Below are positions 23,827 through 32,054 of a stretch of DNA of 64,000 nt, piece after piece. The translations under genes were made by a program, and so were the position numbers. Location of the stretch: NCBI RefSeq assembly GCF_022539255.1, contig NZ_JAKZBV010000001.1, positions 2,728,001-2,792,000 of the forward strand, written 5' to 3'. The stretch's first letter is position 1, and the number at the start of each line of letters is the position of its first letter. The notes beneath the pieces were generated by a model. That model worked only from the letters and a program-made list of their open reading frames with translations, had not been told where the DNA came from and did no database searches. The stretch is from Sinomonas terrae (GTDB taxonomy: Bacteria; Actinomycetota; Actinomycetes; Actinomycetales; Micrococcaceae).

Positions 23827-24876
23827 TCAGCCCGCCTTGATCTCGAGCACGACCTTCACGTCGGTGGGTTGGCGCTCGAAGGCCTGCCGGTACTGCTCCA
23901 GCGGGACCCGGCGTGTGATCAGGCGCCCGAGCCATTCCTTGTCCGCCTTCTTCAGCGCCTCGGCGGCAGCCTCGTAGTGGCCCCGGTTGGCGTTGACGCT
24001 CCCGAAGACCACGTCATTGCCGAGGACTGCTTCGCGGTTCACCCCGCCGACATCGACCTGAAGCTCCTTGCCCGTCGAGGAAACCCCGGTGAGGCAGGTG
24101 ATCGCGTCGAGACCGTGTTTCGTGATGGCCTCCATGACCACAGATGGTACGCCCGTGCATTCGAGGACGATGTCAGCCTGGACCCCGGACTCGGTGAGAG
24201 TGTCAGTGTGATACGTGGCGCCGAGGCTCCGCACGAGGTCCGGCTTCGGCCCATCCTCGACCCGGTCGTAGACGTGGACCTCAAGCCCGCGCTGGACACC
24301 GAGCAGTGCCGCGAGCAACCCGACAGGCCCAGCACCCGTGACGACCACGACCTTCGGATCGAAGAAGGCGCGCTTGCCGATGCCCTCGATGTGCTCCCAA
24401 GCCTTGGCGACGATCGTTGTGGGCTCGAGCAGGACGCCGACACCAGTGAGTGCCGGGTCGAGCCGGACGAGGGCGTCGGGGTCGGCCCGGTAGCGCTCGC
24501 GGGCGAAGCCGTGCCGACCCTTGATGCCGTGTTCGGTGTACTGGCCGTTCCGGCACATGTCCCACTCCCCCGCCGCACAGGCGGCACAGGGGACAGGGTC
24601 AGGACGCCGGACGATGCCCACCACGAGATCCCCCTCCGACAGGCCGCAATCCTTCGGCGCAGAGATCACCCGGCCGAGGTTCTCGTGCCCTATGACGAGG
24701 TGCTTGCTGCCCTCGGGCGCCTCACCGTATTGGGCAGTGATGATCTCTATGTCTGTCCCGCAGAGCCCGACGTCGAGAGCTTCAACCAGGACGCTTCCAT
24801 CGGATTCCGTGGGTTCGTCCATCTCCAGCAGTTCCAGCGAATCCTTCACGCCGGGGGTTACGGCCAGTGTCTTCAT
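23827..24876 (-). CDS. Glucose 1-dehydrogenase (zinc-dependent MDR type)
   Basis: 349 residues from ATG 24876, with an AAGGAG site upstream. It belongs to the medium-chain dehydrogenases of the glucose-dehydrogenase type: GLCGTDIEI (catalytic zinc Cys), GHENLGRV (zinc His/Glu), a reduced structural-zinc region with only three cysteines (CAACAAGEWDMC), VTGAGPVGLLAAL for NAD(P), and the glucose-dehydrogenase C-terminal region. It oxidises beta-D-glucose to gluconolactone. It sits between a thiamine-diphosphate enzyme and GH15, whose product is beta-glucose, so the three are metabolically coherent. Confidence 0.85.
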   Translation of the reverse strand: MKTLAVTPGVKDSLELLEMDEPTESDGSVLVEALDVGLCGTDIEIITAQYGEAPEGSKHLVIGHENLGRVISAPKDCGLSEGDLVVGIVRRPDPVPCAACAAGEWDMCRNGQYTEHGIKGRHGFARERYRADPDALVRLDPALTGVGVLLEPTTIVAKAWEHIEGIGKRAFFDPKVVVVTGAGPVGLLAALLGVQRGLEVHVYDRVEDGPKPDLVRSLGATYHTDTLTESGVQADIVLECTGVPSVVMEAITKHGLDAITCLTGVSSTGKELQVDVGGVNREAVLGNDVVFGSVNANRGHYEAAAEALKKADKEWLGRLITRRVPLEQYRQAFERQPTDVKVVLEIKAG

Positions 24877-24886
24877 GGATATCTCC

Positions 24887-26686
24887 TTAGTGGTCGTTTC
24901 CCTGATGAGGAATGAATTCCTGCGCCTTGGTCTTGACGCCTTCGCGGATGACGCCCCAGACGCTGTCATCCCCCTTGAGCATCGCCTTGGCGCTGTTGAG
25001 CGCCTGCTCGAACGTCGCGTGGGGCGGGATGGGAGGGATGTCCGGATCCGTACGGACGTCCAGGACGGTGGGGCGGTCGGCAGAGAGAGCCTTCTCCCAT
25101 GCGGAGGCCAGCTGGTCTGGGGCCGTGACTGAGATGCTGCCGAGGCCGAGGACCGAGGCCATGGCCGCGTAGTCGACGTCGGGCAGGTCCTGGGATTCGC
25201 GGAAGGCTGGGGCTCCGCCCATGGCGCGCATCTCCCATGTGACCTGATTGAGATCGTCGTTGTGCAGGATGGCGACGATGAGCCGTGGGTCGGCCCACTC
25301 CCGCCAGTACCGCTTGATCGTGATGAGCTCGTTGAGCCCGTTCATCTGGATCGCGCCGTCGCCTGCGAAAGCGATGACCGGGCGGTCCGGATGGCCGAAC
25401 TTGGCTCCGATCGCGTACGGAACGCCGGGCCCCATGGTCGCGAGGTTTCCGGAGAGCGAGCCGCGGACGTCACCCCGGAACTTCAGCTGCCGGGCGTACC
25501 AGTTCGCCGAGGAGCCGGAATCGGCGGTCACGATGGCGTTCATGGGAAGCTGATCGGAAAGCTCCGAGAAGAGCCGCATCGGGTTCACGGGATCGGCCTC
25601 GACCATCGCCTGGGCCCGCATCGTCTCCCACCAACGGGAGACCTTCGATTCGATGTCGTCCCGCCACGAGCGGTCCTCCTTCCGGCGCAGGTGCGGGATC
25701 AGCGCCCTGAGCGCGGAGGCAGCGTCCGAGACGATGTTGAACTCGTAGGGGTAGCGCAGGCCGATCATGCCTGGATCGATGTCGATCTGCACACCTCTGG
25801 CCTGCCCTTCCTTCGGCATGAACTGGGTGTAGGGGAAGCTCGAGCCGACCGTGAGGAGGGTGTCGCAGTCCCGCATCATCTCGTAGCTCGGCCGGGTGCC
25901 GAGCAGGCCGATCGAGCCGGTCACGTACGGCAGATCATCCGGCAGGGAATCCTTGCCCAAGAGCGCCTTGGCCACCCCCGCCCCGAGAAGATCTGCGACC
26001 TCGCGCACCTCGGCAGCCGCGCCGCGCGCCCCCTGGCCGATGAGCATTGCCACCTTCGAGCCCGAGTTGAGAAGCTCCGCGGCGCCGCGGATCGCGTCGT
26101 CGTCGGGCTGGATCTCAGGCCAACGGATGTCCATGCTCGACGGCACCATCTTGAAGGCATGGGTCGGCGGGGTGTATTCGAGCTCCTGGACGTCGCTGGG
26201 GATGACGATGGCGGTGGGTGCCCGCTTCCCGACGGCGATCCGGATCGCGCGGTCGAGGACGTTCGGGAGCTGTTCGGGAACAGTCACCATCTGGATGTAG
26301 TCCGAGGCGACGTCCTTGAACAGGGTGAGCAGGTCCACTTCCTGCTGATACGCCCCGCCCATCGCGCTCCGTGCGGTCTGGCCGACGATGGCCACCACGG
26401 GGACATGGTCGAGCTTCGCGTCGTAGAGGCCGTTGAGCAGATGGATCGCGCCCGGCCCGGAGGTCGCCATGCACACCCCGACCCGGCCCGTGAACTTCGC
26501 GTAGCCGACAGCTTCGAAAGCCGCCATCTCCTCGTGCCGGGCCTGGATGAACTTGGGATTGTTGTCGGACTTGCCGAACGAGGCGAGGATGCCGTTGATG
26601 CCGTCGCCCGGGAAGGCGAAGACGTTGTCGATGCCCCATTCGCGCAGGCGGCTCAGAAGGTAGTCGGCGACTGTCTGGGTTGGCAT
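24887..26686 (-). CDS. Thiamine diphosphate-dependent enzyme, pyruvate-oxidase/YdaP-like
   Basis: 599 residues from ATG 26686, preceded by AAGGAGAG. Three ThDP-enzyme domains are visible: the N-terminal domain with the catalytic glutamate in ARHEEMAAFEAVGYAKF (about residue 50), a central domain, and the C-terminal ThDP/Mg site starting GDGAIQMNGLNEL and ending in NDDLNQVTWE. Closest groups are pyruvate:quinone oxidoreductase (PoxB) and YdaP; acetolactate synthase is less likely. It is first in the operon with glucose dehydrogenase and GH15. Its promoter region contains the CGCAA/TTGCG operator at 26762-26783. A short C-terminal tail for membrane binding cannot be judged. Confidence 0.8.
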   Translation of the reverse strand: MPTQTVADYLLSRLREWGIDNVFAFPGDGINGILASFGKSDNNPKFIQARHEEMAAFEAVGYAKFTGRVGVCMATSGPGAIHLLNGLYDAKLDHVPVVAIVGQTARSAMGGAYQQEVDLLTLFKDVASDYIQMVTVPEQLPNVLDRAIRIAVGKRAPTAIVIPSDVQELEYTPPTHAFKMVPSSMDIRWPEIQPDDDAIRGAAELLNSGSKVAMLIGQGARGAAAEVREVADLLGAGVAKALLGKDSLPDDLPYVTGSIGLLGTRPSYEMMRDCDTLLTVGSSFPYTQFMPKEGQARGVQIDIDPGMIGLRYPYEFNIVSDAASALRALIPHLRRKEDRSWRDDIESKVSRWWETMRAQAMVEADPVNPMRLFSELSDQLPMNAIVTADSGSSANWYARQLKFRGDVRGSLSGNLATMGPGVPYAIGAKFGHPDRPVIAFAGDGAIQMNGLNELITIKRYWREWADPRLIVAILHNDDLNQVTWEMRAMGGAPAFRESQDLPDVDYAAMASVLGLGSISVTAPDQLASAWEKALSADRPTVLDVRTDPDIPPIPPHATFEQALNSAKAMLKGDDSVWGVIREGVKTKAQEFIPHQGNDH

Positions 26687-26761
26687 GGGGTCACTCTCCT
26701 TTTCCTGTAGGTAAGACACGGGGTCCTGCGTCAAAAACGGCGGTCGGAACTTGTGTGTCGC

Positions 26762-26783
26762 CGCAAGCTTTGCGGAGACGCAA
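26762..26783. promoter_or_regulatory. CGCAA/TTGCG/CGCAA operator in the poxB-like/marR divergent promoter
   Basis: CGCAA (26762-26766), three bases, TTGCG (26770-26774), four bases, CGCAA (26779-26783). The two overlapping palindromes lie 23-44 nt before the GTG of the MarR gene and 76-97 nt before the ATG of the poxB-like gene. The same three half-sites with the same spacing occur at 29713-29734 in another divergent promoter. Confidence 0.75.
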
Positions 26784-26805
26784 AAGACAAGGGGATACTT
26801 GGCTC

Positions 26806-27291
26806 GTGGAGAACATTGGATTCCGGGGGGAGCGAGAGCAGGTGGACGCCGTCCTGAGGGCAGCCGATGTGCTGCTGCGCGTGGCCGCGACCTCGGTCGT
26901 CGAGATCGAGGACGTGGTGACCACTCCGCAACTCCGCGTCCTCGTGCTCATCGCCTTCCAAGGGCCGCAGAACCTCGGTGCCGTGGCACGGGAGCTGGGC
27001 GTGCACGCCTCGAACGCGACGCGCACCTGCGAGCGGCTCGTCGTCGCGGGGCTCCTGAGCCGACGGGAAGACCCCTCCGACCGGCGCTTCCTGCAGTTGG
27101 ATCTCACAGCCAAGGGCCGGGACCTCGTGGAGACGATGATCGAGCACCGCCGACGGGCCATCGCCGACGTGCTCGAGCGCGTCCCAGCGGACTCGCGGGA
27201 AGCCCTCGCATCCGCCATGTCTGCCTTCGCAGATGCCGGCGGTGGGCAGGGCACGGACGACGGGCGATTCACCTTGGGCCTCGGGAGCTGA
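26806..27291 (+). CDS. MarR family transcriptional regulator
   Basis: 161 residues from GTG 26806; GATACT at 26794-26799 would be a -10 element giving a leaderless mRNA. The winged-helix core is VVTTPQLRVLVLIAFQGPQNL, GAVARELGVHASNATRTCERLV and GLLSRREDPSDRRFLQLDLT, a standard MarR DNA-binding domain. It diverges from the poxB-like operon across the CGCAA/TTGCG operator, so it is the best candidate for the protein that binds this motif here and at 29713-29767. No ligand is evident. Confidence 0.85.
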   Translation: MENIGFRGEREQVDAVLRAADVLLRVAATSVVEIEDVVTTPQLRVLVLIAFQGPQNLGAVARELGVHASNATRTCERLVVAGLLSRREDPSDRRFLQLDLTAKGRDLVETMIEHRRRAIADVLERVPADSREALASAMSAFADAGGGQGTDDGRFTLGLGS

Positions 27292-27328
27292 TTGCCTCCA
27301 ACAGGGCGGGGTTCCCCAGCGGTCAGGG

Positions 27329-27646
27329 TCACCGGAACTCCCCTGCGGCAAACGCGAGAGCAATCGCAGCATTGAGAGCGGCCGCGCGGCGACGCTTCGG
27401 ATCGAATGCGGCCAGAGCCGCCATCGAGAGAGCATGCAGGGCATCGGCTCCGCCCCCGAGACATCGCCCCGTACGGCCCGCGCGCGCTGTGACGATTGCT
27501 TGGAGCACGTGCCGCGCCCCGAGGATCCGAATCGTCGTCCGGGCGCGCTCGTCCGCGACCGTTCCGACCAGTAGGCGCTCGAGCGCTCCCGGAGCGAACA
27601 GCTCGGTGGCCCCGTAGGCGGCACGGAAGACCTCGAGGGGCCTCAT
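27329..27646 (-). CDS. Conserved small protein coupled to an SDR gene
   Basis: 105 residues; the ATG at 27646 overlaps the SDR stop as ATGA. Sequence is Ala/Arg-rich with MRPLEVFRAAYGATELFAPG at the N-terminus and a weakly hydrophobic C-terminal helix (AAALNAAIALAFAAG). I do not recognise the family. Coupling implies a function linked with the SDR. Confidence 0.6.
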   Translation of the reverse strand: MRPLEVFRAAYGATELFAPGALERLLVGTVADERARTTIRILGARHVLQAIVTARAGRTGRCLGGGADALHALSMAALAAFDPKRRRAAALNAAIALAFAAGEFR

Positions 27647-28662
27647 CGGGAGGCCTTCCGCCACACCGTGCCCACAGTCGTGGCGAGCCCGGCCAGGAGT
27701 GCGCCTGAAACGGCGGCGACGAGTCCGTGGTGATGCGAGGCCTTGAGCTGGTAGCTCCGTGACGAGGACTTGTTGTCGAAGATCCCGTGGGCGCCGTAGT
27801 CGCGATTCGCGTCCGCGGGCTCCCACAGGTTCGCCGGCTGATCCGGGTCGTGGGGATCCGGGGTCTGCTGGGACTTGAAGCCGGTCTTCGCCAGATACCT
27901 GTCAAGCAGTCCGGGCACGATGGCGTTGGCAATGAGAGTCGCCGCCGTGCTTCCGCCGACCCAGTACTCGCGTCGTTCGGGGTGCGCGGCAGCGTAGACG
28001 ACGCCGCGCGCCGCGACCTCTGGCTGATAGATGGGCGGCACGGGCTGCGCCTGATGAGGCAGGCGCGAAAGTACCCAGGAGAACTGGGGGGTATTCACGG
28101 CAGGCATCTGCACCATCGTGTTCTTGATGCCGCTCCTCTCGTGCAGGAGCTCGGTTCGAAGGGCCTCGTTGAAGCCTTGGATGGCGTGCTTCGCGCCGCA
28201 GTAGGCAGTCTGGAGCGGGATGCCGCGGTAGGCGAGGGCCGAACCGACCTGGACGATCGTGCCGCGGTTCCGGGGCCGCATCCGCTTGAGTGCTGACATG
28301 GTCCCGTAGACGAAGCCCAGATAGCTGACCTCGGTGACGCGCTTGTACTCCTCCGGCTTGATCTCGTCGAAGCGGGAGAAGACCGAGGTGAAGGCGACAT
28401 TCACCCACACATCGATGGGGCCGAGCTCGCGCTCGACGCGCTCCGCGGCGTCGTCGACCGCCTGCGCGTCGGCGACGTCGACCGGAATGACCAGCGCCTG
28501 GCCTCCTGCCGCCTCGACTTCTGCGGCCGCGCCGGCGAGTCCCGCCTCTCCGCGCGCGAGCAGGGCTACGGCGTCGCCCTCTCTGCCGAAGGCCACCGCC
28601 GAGGCACGGCCGATCCCTCCGCTGGCTCCGGTGACGACGACAACGCGACGTGCTGTTCCCAT
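27643..28662 (-). CDS. SDR family oxidoreductase with C-terminal membrane segment
   Basis: 339 residues. The NAD(P) motif TGASGGIGRA (about 11-20), a GSALAYRG serine strand and the catalytic YCGAK motif are all present. The expected NNAG motif is replaced by VNVAFTS. After the catalytic domain there is an extra C-terminal region of about 90 residues, Asp/Pro-rich, ending in a hydrophobic helix (GLVAAVSGALLAGLATTVGT), so the enzyme is probably membrane-attached. Substrate unknown. The next gene is translationally coupled to it. Confidence 0.85.
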   Translation of the reverse strand: MGTARRVVVVTGASGGIGRASAVAFGREGDAVALLARGEAGLAGAAAEVEAAGGQALVIPVDVADAQAVDDAAERVERELGPIDVWVNVAFTSVFSRFDEIKPEEYKRVTEVSYLGFVYGTMSALKRMRPRNRGTIVQVGSALAYRGIPLQTAYCGAKHAIQGFNEALRTELLHERSGIKNTMVQMPAVNTPQFSWVLSRLPHQAQPVPPIYQPEVAARGVVYAAAHPERREYWVGGSTAATLIANAIVPGLLDRYLAKTGFKSQQTPDPHDPDQPANLWEPADANRDYGAHGIFDNKSSSRSYQLKASHHHGLVAAVSGALLAGLATTVGTVWRKASR

Positions 28663-28709
28663 CGGGATTTCTCCTTCGGCTTCTAACGTTGGCGAAAAGG
28701 CGAACCTAT

Positions 28710-29681
28710 CTATGCTGAGCGTCCCCCGCGAGCTACAGGCTCAATACCCCAAGTACCGGTGTGCGACTCCCCCGGGGCGAGCGTGACGAGACCCTCGCCT
28801 GAATTGAAGGCATTTGGCGCGCAGGTCATGGGTTCGACGCCTAGGCCGGTACGACGCCGGTCCTCCTGTGGGAGGGTGTCCCCGGTGAAGATCTCGAAGT
28901 AGGGGTAGGCCTCGTCGGACCACAGCGCGACTCCCGGGGAGCCGTCGGGATGGGCGAGATGAACCCGCGCACGCCCGTCGTCGTCCCGTTCGAGCTCCGT
29001 GTAGGTGACGTCGATCTGCCGGTCGCCGAGGGCCTGCATCTCGCGCAGGTCGTACGGGGTCCCTTCCACGGGCCGGTGTCCGGTCGGGATGCCCTGTTCG
29101 TCGACGGGCAGGTAGACGGAGCCCGGGACGCGGGCCTGGGCGGGATCGATGTGCGGGGTGCCGACGGTCAGGTACGGGTGGGCGCCCGTTCCATAGGGGC
29201 AGGGTGTGCTGCTGCGGTTCACGGCCGTGGTCCGCACGGTCAAGCCGGTCTCGTCCAACGAGTACTCGAGATGGCACTCGAGGACCCACGGCCACCCTTG
29301 GCAGGCATGCTGAGTGTGGACGAAGGCGATGCTGCTCTCCGAGCTGCGCTCGACCTCCCAATTCGCCCAGCGGGTCAGGCCGTGGATGGCTCCGCCTTTC
29401 TCAGGCTCGCTCAGGTCAAGCTGCTCCTCCTGCCCCTTCCAGGTGTAACGACCGTCTCGTATGCGGTTCGGCCAGGGGATGAGAGATTGACCGCGGGCGC
29501 CAGTGCACATCTCGCCCTGCGCGTAGCCGTCCAGGAGGTCCCTGCCGTCAACATGGTAGCGGCGGAGTGCCGCGCCGACTTCGGTGATCAGTGCCGTCTG
29601 GCGCTCGTACGAGATCGTGAACTGCCGCCCCGACGGCGGCAACCCGGCTTGCGGCGTCTCCGTGGTTCCTCCAGCATCCAT
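28710..29681 (-). CDS. Aldose 1-epimerase (mutarotase) family protein
   Basis: 323 residues. Sugar-binding and catalytic blocks of the GalM fold: LIPWPNRIRDGRYTWKG (about 67-83), GAIHGL with the catalytic His region, PYGTGAHPYLTVG, and VEPMTCAPNAFN near the C-terminus. It interconverts alpha and beta anomers, which would supply the beta-glucose used by glucose dehydrogenase. It diverges from the second GH15 gene, with CGCAA/TTGCG operators between them. Confidence 0.85.
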   Translation of the reverse strand: MDAGGTTETPQAGLPPSGRQFTISYERQTALITEVGAALRRYHVDGRDLLDGYAQGEMCTGARGQSLIPWPNRIRDGRYTWKGQEEQLDLSEPEKGGAIHGLTRWANWEVERSSESSIAFVHTQHACQGWPWVLECHLEYSLDETGLTVRTTAVNRSSTPCPYGTGAHPYLTVGTPHIDPAQARVPGSVYLPVDEQGIPTGHRPVEGTPYDLREMQALGDRQIDVTYTELERDDDGRARVHLAHPDGSPGVALWSDEAYPYFEIFTGDTLPQEDRRRTGLGVEPMTCAPNAFNSGEGLVTLAPGESHTGTWGIEPVARGGRSA

Positions 29682-29712
29682 CGCACACTTCTCCCTCGTC
29701 AGGCATCAGGCT

Positions 29713-29767
29713 CGCAATGATTGCGTACCCGCAAGGGAGGCTTCCAAACGTGGTTGCGCTAACGCAA
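29713..29767. promoter_or_regulatory. CGCAA/TTGCG operators in the mutarotase/GH15 divergent promoter
   Basis: CGCAA (29713-29717), three bases, TTGCG (29721-29725), four bases, CGCAA (29730-29734): identical layout to 26762-26783. A further TTGCG-N4-CGCAA palindrome follows at 29754-29767, 33 bp after the first one of that form, about three helical turns. The sites lie upstream of both divergent genes. Confidence 0.75.
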
Positions 29768-29788
29768 TCGACTCCTTACTGTGGCGGC

Positions 29789-31558
29789 ATGGCTGCCGAC
29801 GGCGAGGAGTTCCCACCGCACGTTCTGCGCGAGTACGCGATGCTCGCCGATGGAGCCCGCGCCGCCCTTCTCGGACCGCGCGGGGACATCTCCTGGATGT
29901 GCGTCCCCAAGTGGCACGATGGGGCGATCTTCTCCTCGCTTCTGGGCGGCCGGGGCTGCTTCGCGGTCACGCCGACTGACCGCCGCTTCGTGTGGGGTGG
30001 TCAGTATGAGGACGGGACCCTCATCTGGGTCAGCCGTTGGATCACGAGCACCGGAATCATCGAGTGCCGTGAAGCCCTCGCCTATCCCGGGGAGCCCCAT
30101 CGGGCAATCCTGCTTCGCCGGATCAGGGCCGCCCAAGGTCCCGCCGAGGTCGAGGTCCGCCTCGACGTGCGCGCCGAATACGGCCACCATCCGATGAACC
30201 GCATGCGCGAGGAGGACGGGGTCTGGACGGCGCGCAGCGGTCCCCTCCGGATCCGGCTCTCCGGCGCCGTCGAAGCGAAGGCCGCCGGCGGCGAGATCAG
30301 GTTCCTGGTCCGGCTGCCGGAGGGCCGGCACCACGACATCGTGCTCGAGGTCTCGGACGAGGAACTGCCCGCCCAGCCGGTCAGTCCGGACGAAACGTGG
30401 AGCGCCACGGAGCACGGGTGGCATCAGGAGGTGCCGCAGTTCGAGAACACGATCGCGCCCGACGACGCGCGGCAGTCGTACGCCGTGCTGCGCGGCATGA
30501 CGTGGGCTGGCGGGTCCATGGTCGCGGCCGCGACGATGGGACTCCCCGAGCGGGCCGAGCAGAAGCGCAACTACGACTACCGCTACGCGTGGATCCGCGA
30601 CCAATGCTTCACTGGGGTCGCGGTCGCTTCCTGCAAGGAATTCCCGCTCCTCGACGACGCGGTCCGCTTCGTCGCCGCACGCCTGTTGGAAGACGGTCCC
30701 CAGATGCGCCCCGCCTACACCGTCGGGGGTGGGCGGGTCCCTGATGAGCACGACGTCGGACTGCCGGGCTACCCGGGCGGGTCCGGGAAGGCCGGCAACT
30801 GGGTCAACGGGCAGTTCCAACTCGACGCGTTCGGCGAAGCGCTCCTGCTGTTCGCGGCGGCGGCAGAGAACGACCGCCTGGATCTCGACCAATGGAAGGC
30901 CGCCGAGGTCGCCGCCGACGCCATCGCCCAGCGGCACACCGACCCTGATGCCGGGATGTGGGAGCTCGAGGACAAGCGCTGGGCCCATTCGCGGCTCATC
31001 TGCGCGGCAGGCCTTCGGGCGATAGGGCGGCAGGCGCCTGCGAGGCAGGGTTCGCTCTGGTCCGCGCAGGCCGATGAGCTCATCGCCGACGTGACCAAGG
31101 AGTGCCTCCACCCGAGCGGGCGATGGCAGCGCGCCCCCGACGATCCGAGGGTCGACGCCGCACTCCTGCGGCCGGTCCTTCGGGGCGCCGTGGCGCCCGA
31201 GGATCCGCGCTCGGTCGCCACCCTTGCCGCAATCCGCGAGGATCTCGCACGCAAGGGCTACCTCTACCGCTTCAGCCAGGACGAGCGGCCGCTCGACCAG
31301 TCGGAGGGCGCGTTCCTCCTGTGCGGCTTCGACCTTGCGATGGCCCTGCACCAGAGCGACCAGCCCCTCGAGGCGGCGCGCTGGTTCGAGCGGAACCGCG
31401 CCGCGTGCGGCTCTCCCGGTCTGTTCACTGAAGAGTACGACGTCGAGCAGCGCCAATTGCGGGGCAACTTCCCCCAGGCGTTCGTGCACGCCGCGATGCT
31501 GGAGTCATCGAGAAGGCTTGCCGACGAGGCTCCTCCGTGGGGCGGCCTCCAGACATGA
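29789..31558 (+). CDS. Glycoside hydrolase family 15 protein, copy 2
   Basis: 589 residues from ATG 29789; an earlier in-frame ATG at 29717 lies inside the operator and is rejected. It resembles copy 1 in layout: YAMLADGARAALLGPRGDISW at the N-terminus, NYDYRYAWIRDQCFTGVAVA at the barrel start, Glu392 in GMWELED and Glu548 in LFTEEYD as candidate catalytic acids. No signal peptide. TACTGT at 29777-29782 may be the -10 of a leaderless transcript. The two GH15 proteins are only distantly similar to each other, so they are not a recent duplication. Confidence 0.88.
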   Translation: MAADGEEFPPHVLREYAMLADGARAALLGPRGDISWMCVPKWHDGAIFSSLLGGRGCFAVTPTDRRFVWGGQYEDGTLIWVSRWITSTGIIECREALAYPGEPHRAILLRRIRAAQGPAEVEVRLDVRAEYGHHPMNRMREEDGVWTARSGPLRIRLSGAVEAKAAGGEIRFLVRLPEGRHHDIVLEVSDEELPAQPVSPDETWSATEHGWHQEVPQFENTIAPDDARQSYAVLRGMTWAGGSMVAAATMGLPERAEQKRNYDYRYAWIRDQCFTGVAVASCKEFPLLDDAVRFVAARLLEDGPQMRPAYTVGGGRVPDEHDVGLPGYPGGSGKAGNWVNGQFQLDAFGEALLLFAAAAENDRLDLDQWKAAEVAADAIAQRHTDPDAGMWELEDKRWAHSRLICAAGLRAIGRQAPARQGSLWSAQADELIADVTKECLHPSGRWQRAPDDPRVDAALLRPVLRGAVAPEDPRSVATLAAIREDLARKGYLYRFSQDERPLDQSEGAFLLCGFDLAMALHQSDQPLEAARWFERNRAACGSPGLFTEEYDVEQRQLRGNFPQAFVHAAMLESSRRLADEAPPWGGLQT

Positions 31559-31565
31559 GCTCGGC

Positions 31566-32054
31566 CTAGTCCTGGCCTGCGCCCTTCACACTGAACTTCG
31601 CCACGGTCTCATTGTCTTCGGCCATGACGACCAGGAAGTCCGACGCGACCCCTGAGAGGACGACAGGCAGCCAATGGTCGGCGTCCTGCCACATGTCCGT
31701 CAGCGGAAGCGCGCTCGCCGGGTACCAGGCAGGCTCGATCTCCTCGCTCTCGGCGATCTCGCCCGTCCACCGTGTGCACGTGAACATGGAGCACTCCATG
31801 TCCCACTCGGGCCGAGCGGGAAAACGGAAATCCACCGTCCCGGCGGGCCGCATCGCACCCTCGACGAGGGTCACACCGGCCTCCTCGAAGAGCTCGCGCG
31901 CGGCAGCCTCGGCCGCCGACTCCCCTTCTTCGAGGTGTCCGCCGAGACCGACGATCTTCCCGAGGCCGAAGCCACGCTTCTTCCGGCCCAACAGCACCTC
32001 GGGCCCATCGGCGGAGGCGCGGAGGAGGAAGCAGAGCGCGACTCGGGCTGCCAT
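31566..32054 (-). CDS. NUDIX hydrolase (MutT/MTH1-like)
   Basis: 162 residues. The complete Nudix box GGHLEEGESAAEAAAREL followed by FEEAGV (about 38-61) binds Mg and hydrolyses nucleoside diphosphate-X substrates; the N-terminal layout (CFLLRAS, GRKKRGFGLGKIVGLGG) resembles 8-oxo-dGTPase of the MTH1 type. The ATG overlaps the xerD stop as TGATG. It ends the minus-strand operon and is convergent with GH15 copy 2. Confidence 0.88.
   Translation of the reverse strand: MAARVALCFLLRASADGPEVLLGRKKRGFGLGKIVGLGGHLEEGESAAEAAARELFEEAGVTLVEGAMRPAGTVDFRFPARPEWDMECSMFTCTRWTGEIAESEEIEPAWYPASALPLTDMWQDADHWLPVVLSGVASDFLVVMAEDNETVAKFSVKGAGQD

Noticed and set aside
27233..27574. Possible plus-strand gene opposite the 105-residue minus-strand gene
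   Set aside because: No recognisable motif, skewed composition, and the minus-strand frame is coupled to the SDR by ATGA.
29717..29788. Earlier start of GH15 copy 2 at 29717
   Set aside because: It lies inside the CGCAA/TTGCG operator, adds non-conserved residues and lacks a ribosome binding site.
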